The notes beneath the pieces were generated by a model that saw nothing but the letters and a program-made list of their open reading frames with translations, ran no database searches and was not told the origin of the DNA. Below, in pieces: positions 8,236 through 16,192 of a stretch of DNA of 51,853 nucleotides (position 1 is the first letter of the stretch; the number at the start of each line of letters is the position of its first letter). Source of the DNA: Planctomycetota bacterium (GTDB lineage Bacteria; Planctomycetota; Planctomycetia; Planctomycetales; Planctomycetaceae); assembly GCA_003388505.1 (NCBI GenBank), contig QQVO01000042.1:1-51853 (forward strand). The letters run 5' to 3'. Made by a program: the position numbers and the translations under genes.

Positions 8236-9552
8236 ATGAACTGTTTGAAGTGGGTTTTGTCAACCGCCGCCATGCTGACAATGGCGACGTTGGCAGAGGC
8301 CGGGGACTGTGGCTCGCACCGCACGTCCTGTTGTCCGTCGCCGTGTGTCAGCGCCTGCCAGCCGTGTCAGCCGGCTTGCCAGCCCTGCTACCAGGAAGTC
8401 CAGCGGACGATCTGTGTTCCCGAGATGGTTCGGGAAACCCGCACCGTGTGCTGCACCGAGTACCGTCATGAGACTCGTGAGCGCACCGTCACTCGTTGCC
8501 GTCCCGTGTGGACCGACGAGACCCGCGAGTACACCGTGATGGTGCCCCGCACCGTCGAGCACACCGGCACGCGGACGGTTTGCCGTCCCGTGTGGCGTGA
8601 AGAAGAGCGCAGCTACACCGTGATGGTTCCGCATCAGGAAGAGCGGACCGGCACGCGCTGCGTTTACGACACGGTTGAAGAACAGGTCGAACAGACCTAC
8701 TGCGTGATGGTTCCCCACCAGGAAGAGCGGACCGCGACCCGTTGCGTCTACGACACGGTTGAAGAGCAGGTCGAGCAGACCTACTGCGTGATGGTTCCCC
8801 ATTGCGAAACCCGCACCGGTTGCCGCACCGTGTACGACACGGTTCAGGAAACCTGTCACCGCACTGTTTGCGTTGATCGCGGACATTGGGTTTGCGAGCA
8901 GGTTTGCGACCCGTGCAACCCCTGCTGCACCCGTACGGTCCGTCGCTGGTGCCCGAACATCGTCCAGGAGCAGGTCCCGTACACGGTTTGCCGCCGGGTT
9001 CCGCGTCAGGAGAACTTCGAGTACCAGGTCACCGTCTGCAAGCCGGAACAGCGCACCCGCACTGTCACGGTCTGCCGCCGGGTTCCTCGCGAAGAGGAAT
9101 ACACCTACTGCGTGACCGTCTGCAAGCCGGAAGAGCGGACCCGGACCGTCACGGTCTGCCGTCAGGTTCCTCGCGAAGAGGAATACACGTACTGCGTGAC
9201 CGTCTGCAAGCCGGAAGAGCGGACCTGCACCGTCAAGGTGTGCGACATGGTCGAAGAGCAGGAAGAGTACACGTACTGCACCACCGTGTGTGAGCCCGAA
9301 ACCCGCACCTGCACGGTCAAGGTTTGCCACATGGAACAGTACGAAGAGACCGAGACCTACACCGTCTGCGTGCCGGTCCAGGTCGAGAAAGAGGTTGAGG
9401 TTTGCGTCTGCCGTATGGTGCAGAAGGTCGTGACCTGCAAAGTGCCGGCCTGCAATCCCTGCCAGACGAGCTGCTGTGCTCCTCGTAGCTGCTGCCGGAC
9501 GGCATGCCGTCCCTGCTGCGACGACGACGATGATGATGACTGCGACGACTAG
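8236..9552 (+). CDS. Secreted cysteine-rich YTV-repeat protein (likely cell-surface structural protein)
   Basis: The 438-residue protein has a signal peptide (MNCLKWVLSTAAMLTMATLAEA), a Cys/Pro-rich head (CxPCQPACQPC), a long body of charged beta-type repeats, a second Cys-rich segment and the acidic tail DDDDDDDCDD. The body is built from YTVMVPHQEERTG-like and YCVTVCKPEERTRTVTVC-like units with a period of 28 residues, and about 55 residues are cysteine. This matches the YTV motif proteins described from Rhodopirellula as extracellular proteins. A disulfide-linked wall role is inferred. The start is fixed by AGGAGG seven bases before ATG 8236; the open frame upstream is non-coding. Codon use favours GTT and CGT more than its neighbours. 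A strong terminator follows 30 bp after the stop. Confidence 0.88.
   Translation: MNCLKWVLSTAAMLTMATLAEAGDCGSHRTSCCPSPCVSACQPCQPACQPCYQEVQRTICVPEMVRETRTVCCTEYRHETRERTVTRCRPVWTDETREYTVMVPRTVEHTGTRTVCRPVWREEERSYTVMVPHQEERTGTRCVYDTVEEQVEQTYCVMVPHQEERTATRCVYDTVEEQVEQTYCVMVPHCETRTGCRTVYDTVQETCHRTVCVDRGHWVCEQVCDPCNPCCTRTVRRWCPNIVQEQVPYTVCRRVPRQENFEYQVTVCKPEQRTRTVTVCRRVPREEEYTYCVTVCKPEERTRTVTVCRQVPREEEYTYCVTVCKPEERTCTVKVCDMVEEQEEYTYCTTVCEPETRTCTVKVCHMEQYEETETYTVCVPVQVEKEVEVCVCRMVQKVVTCKVPACNPCQTSCCAPRSCCRTACRPCCDDDDDDDCDD
8629..8796 (+). repeat. Tandem 84-bp coding repeat (two copies) in the YTV gene
   Basis: Two successive 84-bp units encode HQEERTGTRCVYDTVEEQVE followed by QTYCVMVP, and differ at only a few, mostly synonymous, positions. 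A second set of 28-residue units (VPREEEYTYCVTVCKPEERT type) follows at about 9075-9240. The near identity at the DNA level points to recent duplication by slippage or unequal recombination. Confidence 0.8.
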
Positions 9553-9581
9553 TTCGTCCGTTCGTCACGACTGACATCGCT

Positions 9582-9615
9582 GCGGCCCCGGTGACTCGCC
9601 GGGGCCGCTTTTTTT
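9582..9615 (+). terminator. Intrinsic terminator of the YTV protein gene
   Basis: GCGGCCCCGG (9582-9591) pairs perfectly with CCGGGGCCGC (9599-9608) around the loop TGACTCG, and seven T residues follow directly. It lies 30 bp after the YTV stop and just before the convergent Crp-like gene. It is the clearest rho-independent terminator in the window. Confidence 0.92.
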
Positions 9616-9630
9616 GCGCGCGATGGAATG

Positions 9631-10365
9631 CTATCGCGATGGATCGGCCGGTTTTTCGATTGTCGTCTGCATGTAGCGGGCGTAGGTGTCGTTGAAGATC
9701 GCGTAGCATTCGCAGGCGGCCGCTTCGAGGCCGGGCCGATCCTGGATGGCGACGTGCCCGCGGCGGTAGTTGATCAGCCGCCGCTCCTGCAGGGTGCGGG
9801 CGGCGCCGTTGACCGTCTGGCGGCTGACGCCGAGCATCTCCGAGAGGAACTCCTGCGTGATGAAAAAGTCGCTGCGTCCGGCCCGATCGCTGGTCTGGAG
9901 CAGCCAGCGGCTGAGACGTCGATCCATCGGGTGGTGCAGATTGCACGCTGCGTTCTGGCCGCTCTGCTGGAGCAGGGTGAAGGTGTAGCGTTGGATGATG
10001 TCGCGGAGCGACCGGCTGGCGGCGAGCGCTTCTTCAAAGTGGTCTGCGGAGATTCGCAGCGTTTCCCCCTCCACCTGCTGGATCACGCGGTAGGGGCTGG
10101 CGCGCTGGCTGATGAGCAATCCGACGCCGGCCATCCCCTCGTTGCCGATCGTCGCAGCTTCGACGGCGATGCCGCCGGAGAGCACGACGATCGACGACAA
10201 CATGCTGGTTGTGGGGAAGTGGGCGTAACGGATCGGGTCGCCCGGCTGGCAGATGACCTGCCGCAACTCCATTGTGACGCGCTCGAGCTTCGGGGCGATC
10301 TTTTCAAACTCCCTGCTGGGGAGCATGGCGAGCAGGCGATTCGCGGGTTCAGCAGGGTGTGCCAT
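9631..10365 (-). CDS. Crp/Fnr-family transcriptional regulator
   Basis: The 244-residue protein has an N-terminal cyclic-nucleotide-binding-type beta barrel (about residues 10-130, with GDPIRYAHFPTTSMLSSIVVL and VEAATIGNEGMAG), a dimerisation helix, and a C-terminal winged helix (FLSEMLGVSRQTVNGAARTLQERRLINY). The barrel belongs to the large environmental subgroup with the 'FPxxxxxSxv...dG...Ea..iGrEGm.G' signature, which often lacks the cAMP-contacting Arg; no Fnr-type cysteine cluster is seen. The ligand is therefore unknown. It converges on the YTV gene and is divergent from the histidine kinase gene across a 240-bp spacer, so it may control that region. Confidence 0.85.
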   Translation of the reverse strand: MAHPAEPANRLLAMLPSREFEKIAPKLERVTMELRQVICQPGDPIRYAHFPTTSMLSSIVVLSGGIAVEAATIGNEGMAGVGLLISQRASPYRVIQQVEGETLRISADHFEEALAASRSLRDIIQRYTFTLLQQSGQNAACNLHHPMDRRLSRWLLQTSDRAGRSDFFITQEFLSEMLGVSRQTVNGAARTLQERRLINYRRGHVAIQDRPGLEAAACECYAIFNDTYARYMQTTIEKPADPSR

Positions 10366-10604
10366 CGGTCACGTCTTGGGCCGGAGGAACGCAGCACGCA
10401 GGGCGAATCGGGCCGCACACGCTTCGGCGGGAATCTTAACAGTTGTCCGGCTGCATGAGAAATCGGCGGGGGTCTGTGTCGGGTCGCTGACAGACAACGG
10501 CGGAGAGGCTGCCTATATTCTTCAGGGGCCGCATCGATCTGACCGCGGCCGCTATCTCGCGGTGTGAACTGAAACGGAAGCCGGGCTGCCCGGTGGGTGT
10601 TGTT

Positions 10605-11714
10605 ATGTTCGGGGAGGCGCACGTCGTGACCGGGCCGAGGCAGGATCCCGAAACGTTTTCGGGCGGTGAATCCGCCGGGAATCGAAGTCGACCGGGGAGC
10701 TTCGTCGAAGGGATCCCCTTCGGAGTGTGGATCTGCAACGCGGACGGCGGGCTGGAGTACGCCAGCGAATCGTTCCTGGAACTGCTCGACATGCCGCTGG
10801 AGGAGGCGGCGGGATTCGGCTGGACGAGGAAGCTCGTGACGGAGGGGGGGAATTCGCTGCAGAGGTGGAAAACCTGTGTCGAGCGCGAGGGAGACTGGGA
10901 CGACGAACACCGCATCCGCGACCGGGAGGGGAACGTTCGCACGCTACTCACGCGGGGGCACGCCGTTCGCGACGACGATGGCCGCATCACGTCCTGGGTT
11001 GGCGTCCATCTCGACATTACGCGGCGGAAACGGGAAGAAGAACGCCTGCACGTGCTGAAGATCGCAGAGGGCCGCCGGCAGGAACGGGAGCGGATCGCCC
11101 AGCGCCTGCACGACCACTTGCAGCAGTTGCTGATCGGGGCGAACCTGCAGGTGCAGGCGCTGCAGCAGGAGGGTTCGGACGAGAGCCAATCGGCGTCGCT
11201 GGAACGGGTGGGCGAGATTCTGACGCAGGCGATTGAGGCCTCGCGCAACCTGGCGGCGGAACTGAACCCGCCGGTGCTGTACCAGTCCGGGCTCAAAGAC
11301 GCCCTGCGCTGGCTGAGCAAGTTCATGCGCGACACTCACGGCATGCAGATCGAACTCGATTGCGGTCTCGACCCCCAACCGCCGCCCATCGAGATTCGTG
11401 AATCGTTGTTCGACGCAGTGCGAGAATTGTTGTTGAACGTCGTGAAGCACGCCGGGGTCGACCGGGCCCGCGTCTCGATCGATCAAGCGGACGGTCAGGT
11501 GCGGACCGTGGTGAAGGATGAAGGCGTTGGTTTCGACCCCGCCGACCCCTGCCGGGAAGACGATCCGGCGGCCGGGATCGGCCTGTCGGGGATCCGCCGC
11601 CGCGTTGAGGCCCTGGGAGGAGTGTGCCGGGTGGAGAGTTCACCGGGAAAAGGGACGAGCGTGGAAATCCTCGTGCCTGTGCAGTCCGCGTCACAAGGCG
11701 GCGCACTGCCGTAG
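10605..11714 (+). CDS. PAS-domain sensor histidine kinase (HisKA_3/NarX type)
   Basis: The 369-residue soluble protein has an N-terminal PAS domain with a PAC motif (DREGNVRTLL through SWVGVHLDITRRKREE). A HisKA_3 dimerisation domain follows, with phospho-acceptor H169 in RIAQRLHDHLQQ. The C-terminal HATPase domain shows the N-box ELLLNVVKHAG (N278), DEGVGFDP and GIGLSGIRRRVEALGG. There are no membrane segments, so it senses a cytoplasmic signal. NarL/FixJ-type response regulators are the usual partners, but none is encoded nearby, so it is an orphan kinase in this window. A GTG at 10593 in the same frame is an alternative start; ATG 10605 was preferred, with only a weak ribosome binding site. 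Confidence 0.88.
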   Translation: MFGEAHVVTGPRQDPETFSGGESAGNRSRPGSFVEGIPFGVWICNADGGLEYASESFLELLDMPLEEAAGFGWTRKLVTEGGNSLQRWKTCVEREGDWDDEHRIRDREGNVRTLLTRGHAVRDDDGRITSWVGVHLDITRRKREEERLHVLKIAEGRRQERERIAQRLHDHLQQLLIGANLQVQALQQEGSDESQSASLERVGEILTQAIEASRNLAAELNPPVLYQSGLKDALRWLSKFMRDTHGMQIELDCGLDPQPPPIEIRESLFDAVRELLLNVVKHAGVDRARVSIDQADGQVRTVVKDEGVGFDPADPCREDDPAAGIGLSGIRRRVEALGGVCRVESSPGKGTSVEILVPVQSASQGGALP

Positions 11715-11968
11715 GGTCTGCTCTGGACACGCTGTGGGAGAGCCCGCGATTCCAGAACAGGGGAAATGGCGACGCTGCCTGCCAGTCGGCTGGGGCGACT
11801 CCCGATGCCGGGGAATGACGAATGCCCCTAACGAGCGGTCCGGTGTGGCCCGATCTTGCGAGAGCCGATGAACCGTAAACTGAGTGCGTGCGGCTGCGGG
11901 CCAAAGCTCGTTGCGGCCGCGAGACCAACTGTTTTGGCAACTTCGATCAACGACTCAGGAGGAACCTC

Positions 11969-12478
11969 ATGGGACTGTTCACATCCACCGAATTCGACTC
12001 GCTCGACTGTCTTCTGACCGACCAGTTGCAGGACATTTACGACGCGGAGCAGCGGCTGGTCAAGGCGCTGCCGAAGATGGCGGACGCGGCTTCGAACGCG
12101 GAACTGCGGAACGCGTTCAATCATCACCTTCAGGAAACCAAGGAGCAGGTAAGGCGGCTGGAGCAGGTGTTCCAGAGCCTGGGCCAGAAGGCCGAGTCCA
12201 AGACGTGCGAAGCGATGAAGGGGCTGATCGCCGAGGGTGAGGAGATGGTGAACGCGAAGGGAGACGACGCCGTTCGCGACGCCGCCCTGATTGCAGCCGC
12301 GCAGCGGGTCGAACACTACGAGATGGCCGCATATGGAACCGTGCGGACTCTTGCCCGGCAACTCGGGCACGAGAGCGCGGCTCAGTTGCTGCAGCAGACT
12401 CTGGATGAGGAATCGGCGGCTGATTCGAAGCTGACGCAAATCGCCGAGTCGAGTGTCAATGTTCACGCTGCGACCTGA
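11969..12478 (+). CDS. DUF892 (YciF-type) ferritin-like stress protein
   Basis: The 169-residue, mostly helical protein matches the DUF892/YciE-YciF family, four-helix ferritin-like proteins linked to general stress. Family features include LLTDQLQDIYDAEQRLVKALPKM, FNHHLQETKEQVRRLEQVFQ, IAAAQRVEHYEMAAYGT and LLQQTLDEESAAD; the regularly placed E/H residues would bind a dimetal centre. The start is fixed by AGGAGG at 11957-11963 six bases before the ATG; the longer open frame from 11888 is not coding. It heads a small group of stress genes on the same strand. Confidence 0.88.
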   Translation: MGLFTSTEFDSLDCLLTDQLQDIYDAEQRLVKALPKMADAASNAELRNAFNHHLQETKEQVRRLEQVFQSLGQKAESKTCEAMKGLIAEGEEMVNAKGDDAVRDAALIAAAQRVEHYEMAAYGTVRTLARQLGHESAAQLLQQTLDEESAADSKLTQIAESSVNVHAAT

Positions 12479-12647
12479 TTCGGATTGCAGCGTCACCCCC
12501 CGGTGCGGAATGGCGGACAGGCGACGTTGGACCGCCATCGCTGCGCCGGGTGGCTTTTTCTTCAGCGATCACGATCCCGCAGCCGGTCGCTGGGAAGCAG
12601 CGCGGCGAATCACCGGCGGTCGAGTCAATCAAGAAAGGACGGCCGAA

Positions 12648-13214
12648 ATGGCGACACACGATCTGAAGGGCAAGACAATCGCGTTTCTGGCGACGGACGG
12701 AGTGGAGCAGGTCGAACTGACGGAGCCTTGGGAAAAGTTGAAAGGGGCCGGCGCGGAAGTTCGCCTGGTGTCGATCAAGACGGGTGAGATTCAGGGCGTG
12801 CATCACGACGAGAAGGGAGACACTTTTCCCGTGGACAGCACGGTCGGGGATGTGAAAGCGGATGAATTCGACGGCCTGGTGCTGCCGGGAGGGGTCTTCA
12901 ATCCGGACTCGCTGCGGATGGATGAAAACGCCGTCAAATTCGTGCGAAACTTTTTTGAGCAATCGAAGCCGGTGGCCGCGATCTGTCACGGGCCGTGGAT
13001 GCTGGTGGAGGCGGGGGTCGTCGATGGCCGGCGGGTGACGTCCTGGCCGAGCGTTCGGACCGATCTGGAGAATGCCGGCGCAGAGTGGGTAGACGAAGAG
13101 TGCGTCTGCGACAACGGCCTGGTCACGAGTCGCAAGCCGGATGATCTGCCGGCGTTTTGCGCGAAGGCCGCCGAGGAATTTGCCGAAGGCCGCCATGCCA
13201 GACAGACGGCATGA
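12648..13214 (+). CDS. PfpI/DJ-1 family type 1 glutamine amidotransferase-like protein
   Basis: The 188-residue protein is a single class-I glutamine-amidotransferase-like domain. It shows KGKTIAFLATDGVEQVEL at the start, DGLVLPGGVFNPDSLR in the middle and the nucleophile elbow AAICHGPWMLVEAG (C113, H114). Members of this subfamily act as stress-response proteases, chaperones or deglycases; which activity applies here cannot be told. AAAGGAC lies about ten bases before the ATG at 12648 and decides against the longer frame that begins at 12453. It lies 169 bp downstream of the DUF892 gene, and the two are frequently neighbours in stress clusters. Confidence 0.87.
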   Translation: MATHDLKGKTIAFLATDGVEQVELTEPWEKLKGAGAEVRLVSIKTGEIQGVHHDEKGDTFPVDSTVGDVKADEFDGLVLPGGVFNPDSLRMDENAVKFVRNFFEQSKPVAAICHGPWMLVEAGVVDGRRVTSWPSVRTDLENAGAEWVDEECVCDNGLVTSRKPDDLPAFCAKAAEEFAEGRHARQTA

Positions 13215-13247
13215 CGGCCTTGCGGCTGATTTCGCGTGGGGTCGCTG

Positions 13248-13448
13248 CTACAGCGACTTCACGAATTGATCCATTTCGCGTTCAGCCTGCTCTTTCTCGT
13301 AGCCGTAGCGTTCCTGGAGGCGGCCGGCGAGTTCGTCCCGTTTGCCGGCGGCGACGTCGAGGTCGTCGTCGGTGAGCTTGCCCCACTTCTGCTGCATTTG
13401 CCCTTTGAACTGTTTCCAATTCCCTTCGACTTGATCCCAGTTGGCCAT
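13248..13448 (-). CDS. csbD: CsbD family general stress protein
   Basis: The 66-residue protein starts MANWDQVEGNWKQFKGQMQQ and continues KWGKLTDDDLD and RLQERYGYEKEQAEREMDQF, the classic CsbD pattern (W-x(3)-G-x-W-K...W-x-L-T-D-D-D...YGY). CsbD proteins are small, abundant, sigma-B- or stationary-phase-induced proteins whose mechanism is unknown. GAGGAA six to seven bases before ATG 13448 supports the start; the frame extends further upstream but that part looks non-coding. It converges with the PfpI gene. Confidence 0.92.
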   Translation of the reverse strand: MANWDQVEGNWKQFKGQMQQKWGKLTDDDLDVAAGKRDELAGRLQERYGYEKEQAEREMDQFVKSL

Positions 13449-13803
13449 GACTGTTCCTCTTTCCGTTATGTGATGCAAATTGGATTCGCTGAGAAGTTCG
13501 ACGGGGTTGACGCTCACTGCGAGCCGTCGTCCCATCGAAGAGTCTCATTCCACGGGAAGTTTACGATCGGTCGAATGGGGCGGGGATGGGCGAAACCCCC
13601 ACCGTTGACCTCCGCTGTTTTTCGCAGGTCGGGGGAGGGGATTCACGGAATGTGCTCGCAGGTGCAAGTCGCGCCGCTGTGGTTCCCGCCGGTCGCGGAT
13701 GGGCGATTCCCGCTGTCGACGATAGGGGACGTCCCCAGCCGGCTGACAGTCCTTTGACGAAGCACTAGACTCGGAGGAGTGTTCCTTTCGCCGTGATGCC
13801 GTC
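13449..13803. other. 355-bp divergent spacer between csbD and the GH15 gene
   Basis: No gene was found in this stretch. It must contain the promoters of both csbD (-) and the GH15 gene (+). I see no convincing sigma70-type or ECF-type pair. Near the right end, GGAGGAG (13773-13779) lies too far upstream to serve the ATG at 13804. Confidence 0.6.
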
Positions 13804-15606
13804 ATGCCGTCGAAAATCGAAGACTATGGACTGATCGGCGACTGCCAGACGGCGGCGCTGGTGTCGCGCGAAGGTTCGATCGACTGGCTGTGTCTGCCCC
13901 GCTTCGACTCGCCGGCGTGCTTCGCCGCGCTGCTGGGCAATGATGAACACGGGCGCTGGATGATTGCGCCGACGGAGAAAGTGAAATCGGTTCGCCGGAG
14001 CTACCGGGAGAATACGCTGATCCTCGAAACGGAGTTCGAGACGGACAGCGGCCGGGTGCGGCTGATCGACTTCATGCCTCCGCGAACGACGGAACCGGAC
14101 CTCGTTCGCATTGTGGAAGGCGTGGAAGGTCGGGTTTCGATGCGGACCGATCTGTGCATTCGGTTCGACTACGGCTCGATCGTCCCCTGGGTGCGGCGGC
14201 GGGATTACGGATTGCGGGCGACGGCCGGGCCGGACACGCTCGACCTGCACACCGACCTGGAACTGCACGGGGAGAACGAACACACGGCCGGCGAGTTCAC
14301 CGTCGAGCCGGGCCAGCGGGTGGCGTTGACCCTGCTCTGGCGGCATACGCACGAGCCGCCTCCCAAGTGCAGCGATCCCGTGGAGCAACTGGAGGGAACC
14401 GAGCATTGGTGGCGGGACTGGTGCGAGCACTGCACGTATGACGGCGAGTGGCGGGAGGCGGTGATGCGCTCGCTGATTACGCTCAAAGCGCTGACCTACG
14501 CGCCGACCGGGGGACTGGTGGCGGCGCCGACCACGTCGCTGCCGGAAAAACTGGGCGGCGTCCGCAACTGGGACTACCGGTTTTGCTGGCTGCGCGACGC
14601 CACGTACACACTGTATGCGCTCGTGACGGGCGGTTACCTGGAGGAGGCCGGCGCCTGGCGGGACTGGCTGATGAACGCCGTAGCCGGGACGCCTTCGCAG
14701 ACGCAGATTATGTACGGCCTGGGAGGGGAAAGGCGGCTGACAGAGTGGGAAGTGGACTGGCTGCCCGGTTATGAGAACTCTGCGCCGGTGCGCGTCGGCA
14801 ACGCCGCAGCCAAACAGTTTCAGCTCGACATCTACGGCGAAGTGATGGACGCCCTGCACGTGGCGCGACGCTACGGCATGGAGGAGGATGAAAACGCCTG
14901 GCGTGTGCAGCGGGCGTTGCTGAAGCACCTGGAAAACGTCTGGCGGGAGCCGGATGAAGGAATCTGGGAGGTGCGAGGCAAGCGGCGGCACTTCACGCAC
15001 TCGAAAGTTATGGCGTGGGTGGCGTTCGACCGGGGTGTGAAGGGCGTGGAGAAATTCGGCCTGGAAGGCGATGCGGAGAAATGGCGCAACCTGCGGGACG
15101 AAATTCGCGACGAGGTCTGCCGCCGGGGTTTCAACAAAGAGTTGGGTTCGTTCGTCCAGCACTACGACAGCAGCGAGCCGGACGCCAGCCTGCTGATGCT
15201 GCCGCTGGTGGGATTTCTGCCGCACGGCGATGCGCGGGTTCGGGGGACGGTGCGGTTGATTGAAGAGCGGCTTGTGAACGACGGACTGGTCCACCGTTAT
15301 CGGTGCCATGAATCGTTGGACAACCTGCCACCGGGGGAAGGGGCGTTCCTGTTGTGCACGTTCTGGTTGATCGACAACCTCGCGCTCCAGGGCCGGCGGG
15401 ACGAGGCGCGCGAGATATTCGAACGCCTGCTATCGCTCCGCAACGACGTCGGGCTGCTGTCGGAAGAGTACGACACAAATGAGGCCCGATTGCTCGGCAA
15501 CTTTCCGCAGGCGTTTTCGCATCTGGGGTTGATCAACTCCGCCCGCAACCTGACGGAATCCGACGGCCCGGCGGAAAACCGAGCGGACGGAGAAGACGCG
15601 AACTGA
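13804..15606 (+). CDS. Glycoside hydrolase family 15 protein (glucoamylase/trehalase-like)
   Basis: The 600-residue cytoplasmic protein has the N-terminal beta-sandwich (IEDYGLIGDCQTAALVSREG, SIDWLCLPRFDSPACF) followed by the (alpha/alpha)6 barrel of GH15. Barrel signatures are GGVRNWDYRFCWLRDATYTL, WLPGYENSAPVRVGNAA and the two catalytic glutamates, E389 in DEGIWEVRG (acid) and E554 or E555 in LLSEEYDT (base). Family members hydrolyse alpha-glucosidic bonds in maltooligosaccharides or trehalose; the substrate is not visible from sequence. No signal peptide is present. Trehalose or glycogen turnover would fit the surrounding stress genes. Confidence 0.92.
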   Translation: MPSKIEDYGLIGDCQTAALVSREGSIDWLCLPRFDSPACFAALLGNDEHGRWMIAPTEKVKSVRRSYRENTLILETEFETDSGRVRLIDFMPPRTTEPDLVRIVEGVEGRVSMRTDLCIRFDYGSIVPWVRRRDYGLRATAGPDTLDLHTDLELHGENEHTAGEFTVEPGQRVALTLLWRHTHEPPPKCSDPVEQLEGTEHWWRDWCEHCTYDGEWREAVMRSLITLKALTYAPTGGLVAAPTTSLPEKLGGVRNWDYRFCWLRDATYTLYALVTGGYLEEAGAWRDWLMNAVAGTPSQTQIMYGLGGERRLTEWEVDWLPGYENSAPVRVGNAAAKQFQLDIYGEVMDALHVARRYGMEEDENAWRVQRALLKHLENVWREPDEGIWEVRGKRRHFTHSKVMAWVAFDRGVKGVEKFGLEGDAEKWRNLRDEIRDEVCRRGFNKELGSFVQHYDSSEPDASLLMLPLVGFLPHGDARVRGTVRLIEERLVNDGLVHRYRCHESLDNLPPGEGAFLLCTFWLIDNLALQGRRDEAREIFERLLSLRNDVGLLSEEYDTNEARLLGNFPQAFSHLGLINSARNLTESDGPAENRADGEDAN

Positions 15607-15634
15607 CACGCAGTGCCGGTTGACGCGGTCTGAC

Positions 15635-15850
15635 TTATTGCGCAGCCGCCTTCTGCGGAGACCGGAGGAAGCTCCACAGTTGCCGGGCGGCCTCGTCCCG
15701 CGAGATGCCGTACTTCTGAATCAGAGCGTGGTAGAGCCTCTCGGGCCGTGTGCCGATCCGGTCCAACTCGAACTCACTCAAGTCGGGCCACTGGCGTGCA
15801 ATCCGGTCTCGCATCTGTGCCGCATCGGTTTGTGTGGCGGACTTTTTCAT
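15635..15850 (-). CDS. Small CsbD-like stress protein
   Basis: The 71-residue product (MKKSATQTDAAQMRDRIARQ...) resembles the second half of CsbD: WPDLSEFELDRIGTRPERLY corresponds to W-x-L-T-D-D-D-L-x-x-I-x-G-x-R-x-x-L and QKYGISRDEAARQLWSFL to QERYG-x-x-K-x-x-A. It lacks the N-terminal W-x(3)-G-x-W-K segment. GAGAG six bases before ATG 15850 is the best ribosome binding site; upstream in-frame ATGs at 15856 and 15916 are alternatives. It converges on the GH15 gene with only 28 bp between stops. Function is inferred from similarity and neighbours only. Confidence 0.65.
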   Translation of the reverse strand: MKKSATQTDAAQMRDRIARQWPDLSEFELDRIGTRPERLYHALIQKYGISRDEAARQLWSFLRSPQKAAAQ

Positions 15851-16191
15851 TGTCATCTCTCGCTGCATCCGTCTTAAGTCTTTGTCGTACGTCGTGCGGT
15901 CTCTTCTACCGACCATTCATCATGCACTGAAACGGTTAAGCGGACGCCCCGGAGAGCGTCGAATGTTGGAGCCCGCCGTTTCCCCGTCGCGCCGGTCGGG
16001 AGATCCCGGAAGAGATCGTGAGCATGCGGGGGATTTCCCCAGGCGCAACGCGGCCAGCGTGCGTCAACCACCTCTGCGATCAGCGGGACGCACGCAAGGC
16101 TGCGTGCGCTACATGGTTGGGTTGCGGGCGACGCCTGCACTGGGCGGATCTGCAGTCCGGCCGGCCCCAGATAACAGCCCTGACAGGGCGC
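15851..16191. other. 340-bp spacer without a gene
   Basis: No supported gene lies between the CsbD-like start and the stop of the AI-2E permease gene. The only structure noted is the 17-bp palindromic motif at 16176-16192, plus a weak GACGC...GCGTC hairpin at about 15944-15961. Confidence 0.55.
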
Positions 16192-16192
16192 T
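16176..16192. repeat. 17-bp hairpin motif at the AI-2E gene stop, copy 1
   Basis: AGCCCTGACAGGGCGCT contains the inverted pair GCCCTG/CAGGGC around a single A. Its last base is the first base of the stop codon of the permease gene read on the minus strand. The identical 17-mer occurs at 18552-18568 across the stop of the oxidase subunit I gene. Confidence 0.75.

Noticed and set aside
8629-9240. Regular direct repeats that could suggest a CRISPR array
   Set aside because: The units are 84 bp long, contiguous without unique spacers, and keep the reading frame of a secreted protein.
8260-9330. A 356-codon minus-strand frame with repeated GPLFRLADGHAV-like units
   Set aside because: The repeats only mirror the 84-bp coding repeats of the YTV gene on the other strand. 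The plus-strand product has the signal peptide, the ribosome binding site and the terminator.
13765-15309. A 514-codon open frame on the minus strand
   Set aside because: It is antisense to the GH15 gene, which has both catalytic glutamates and family motifs. The antisense product shows no recognisable domain.
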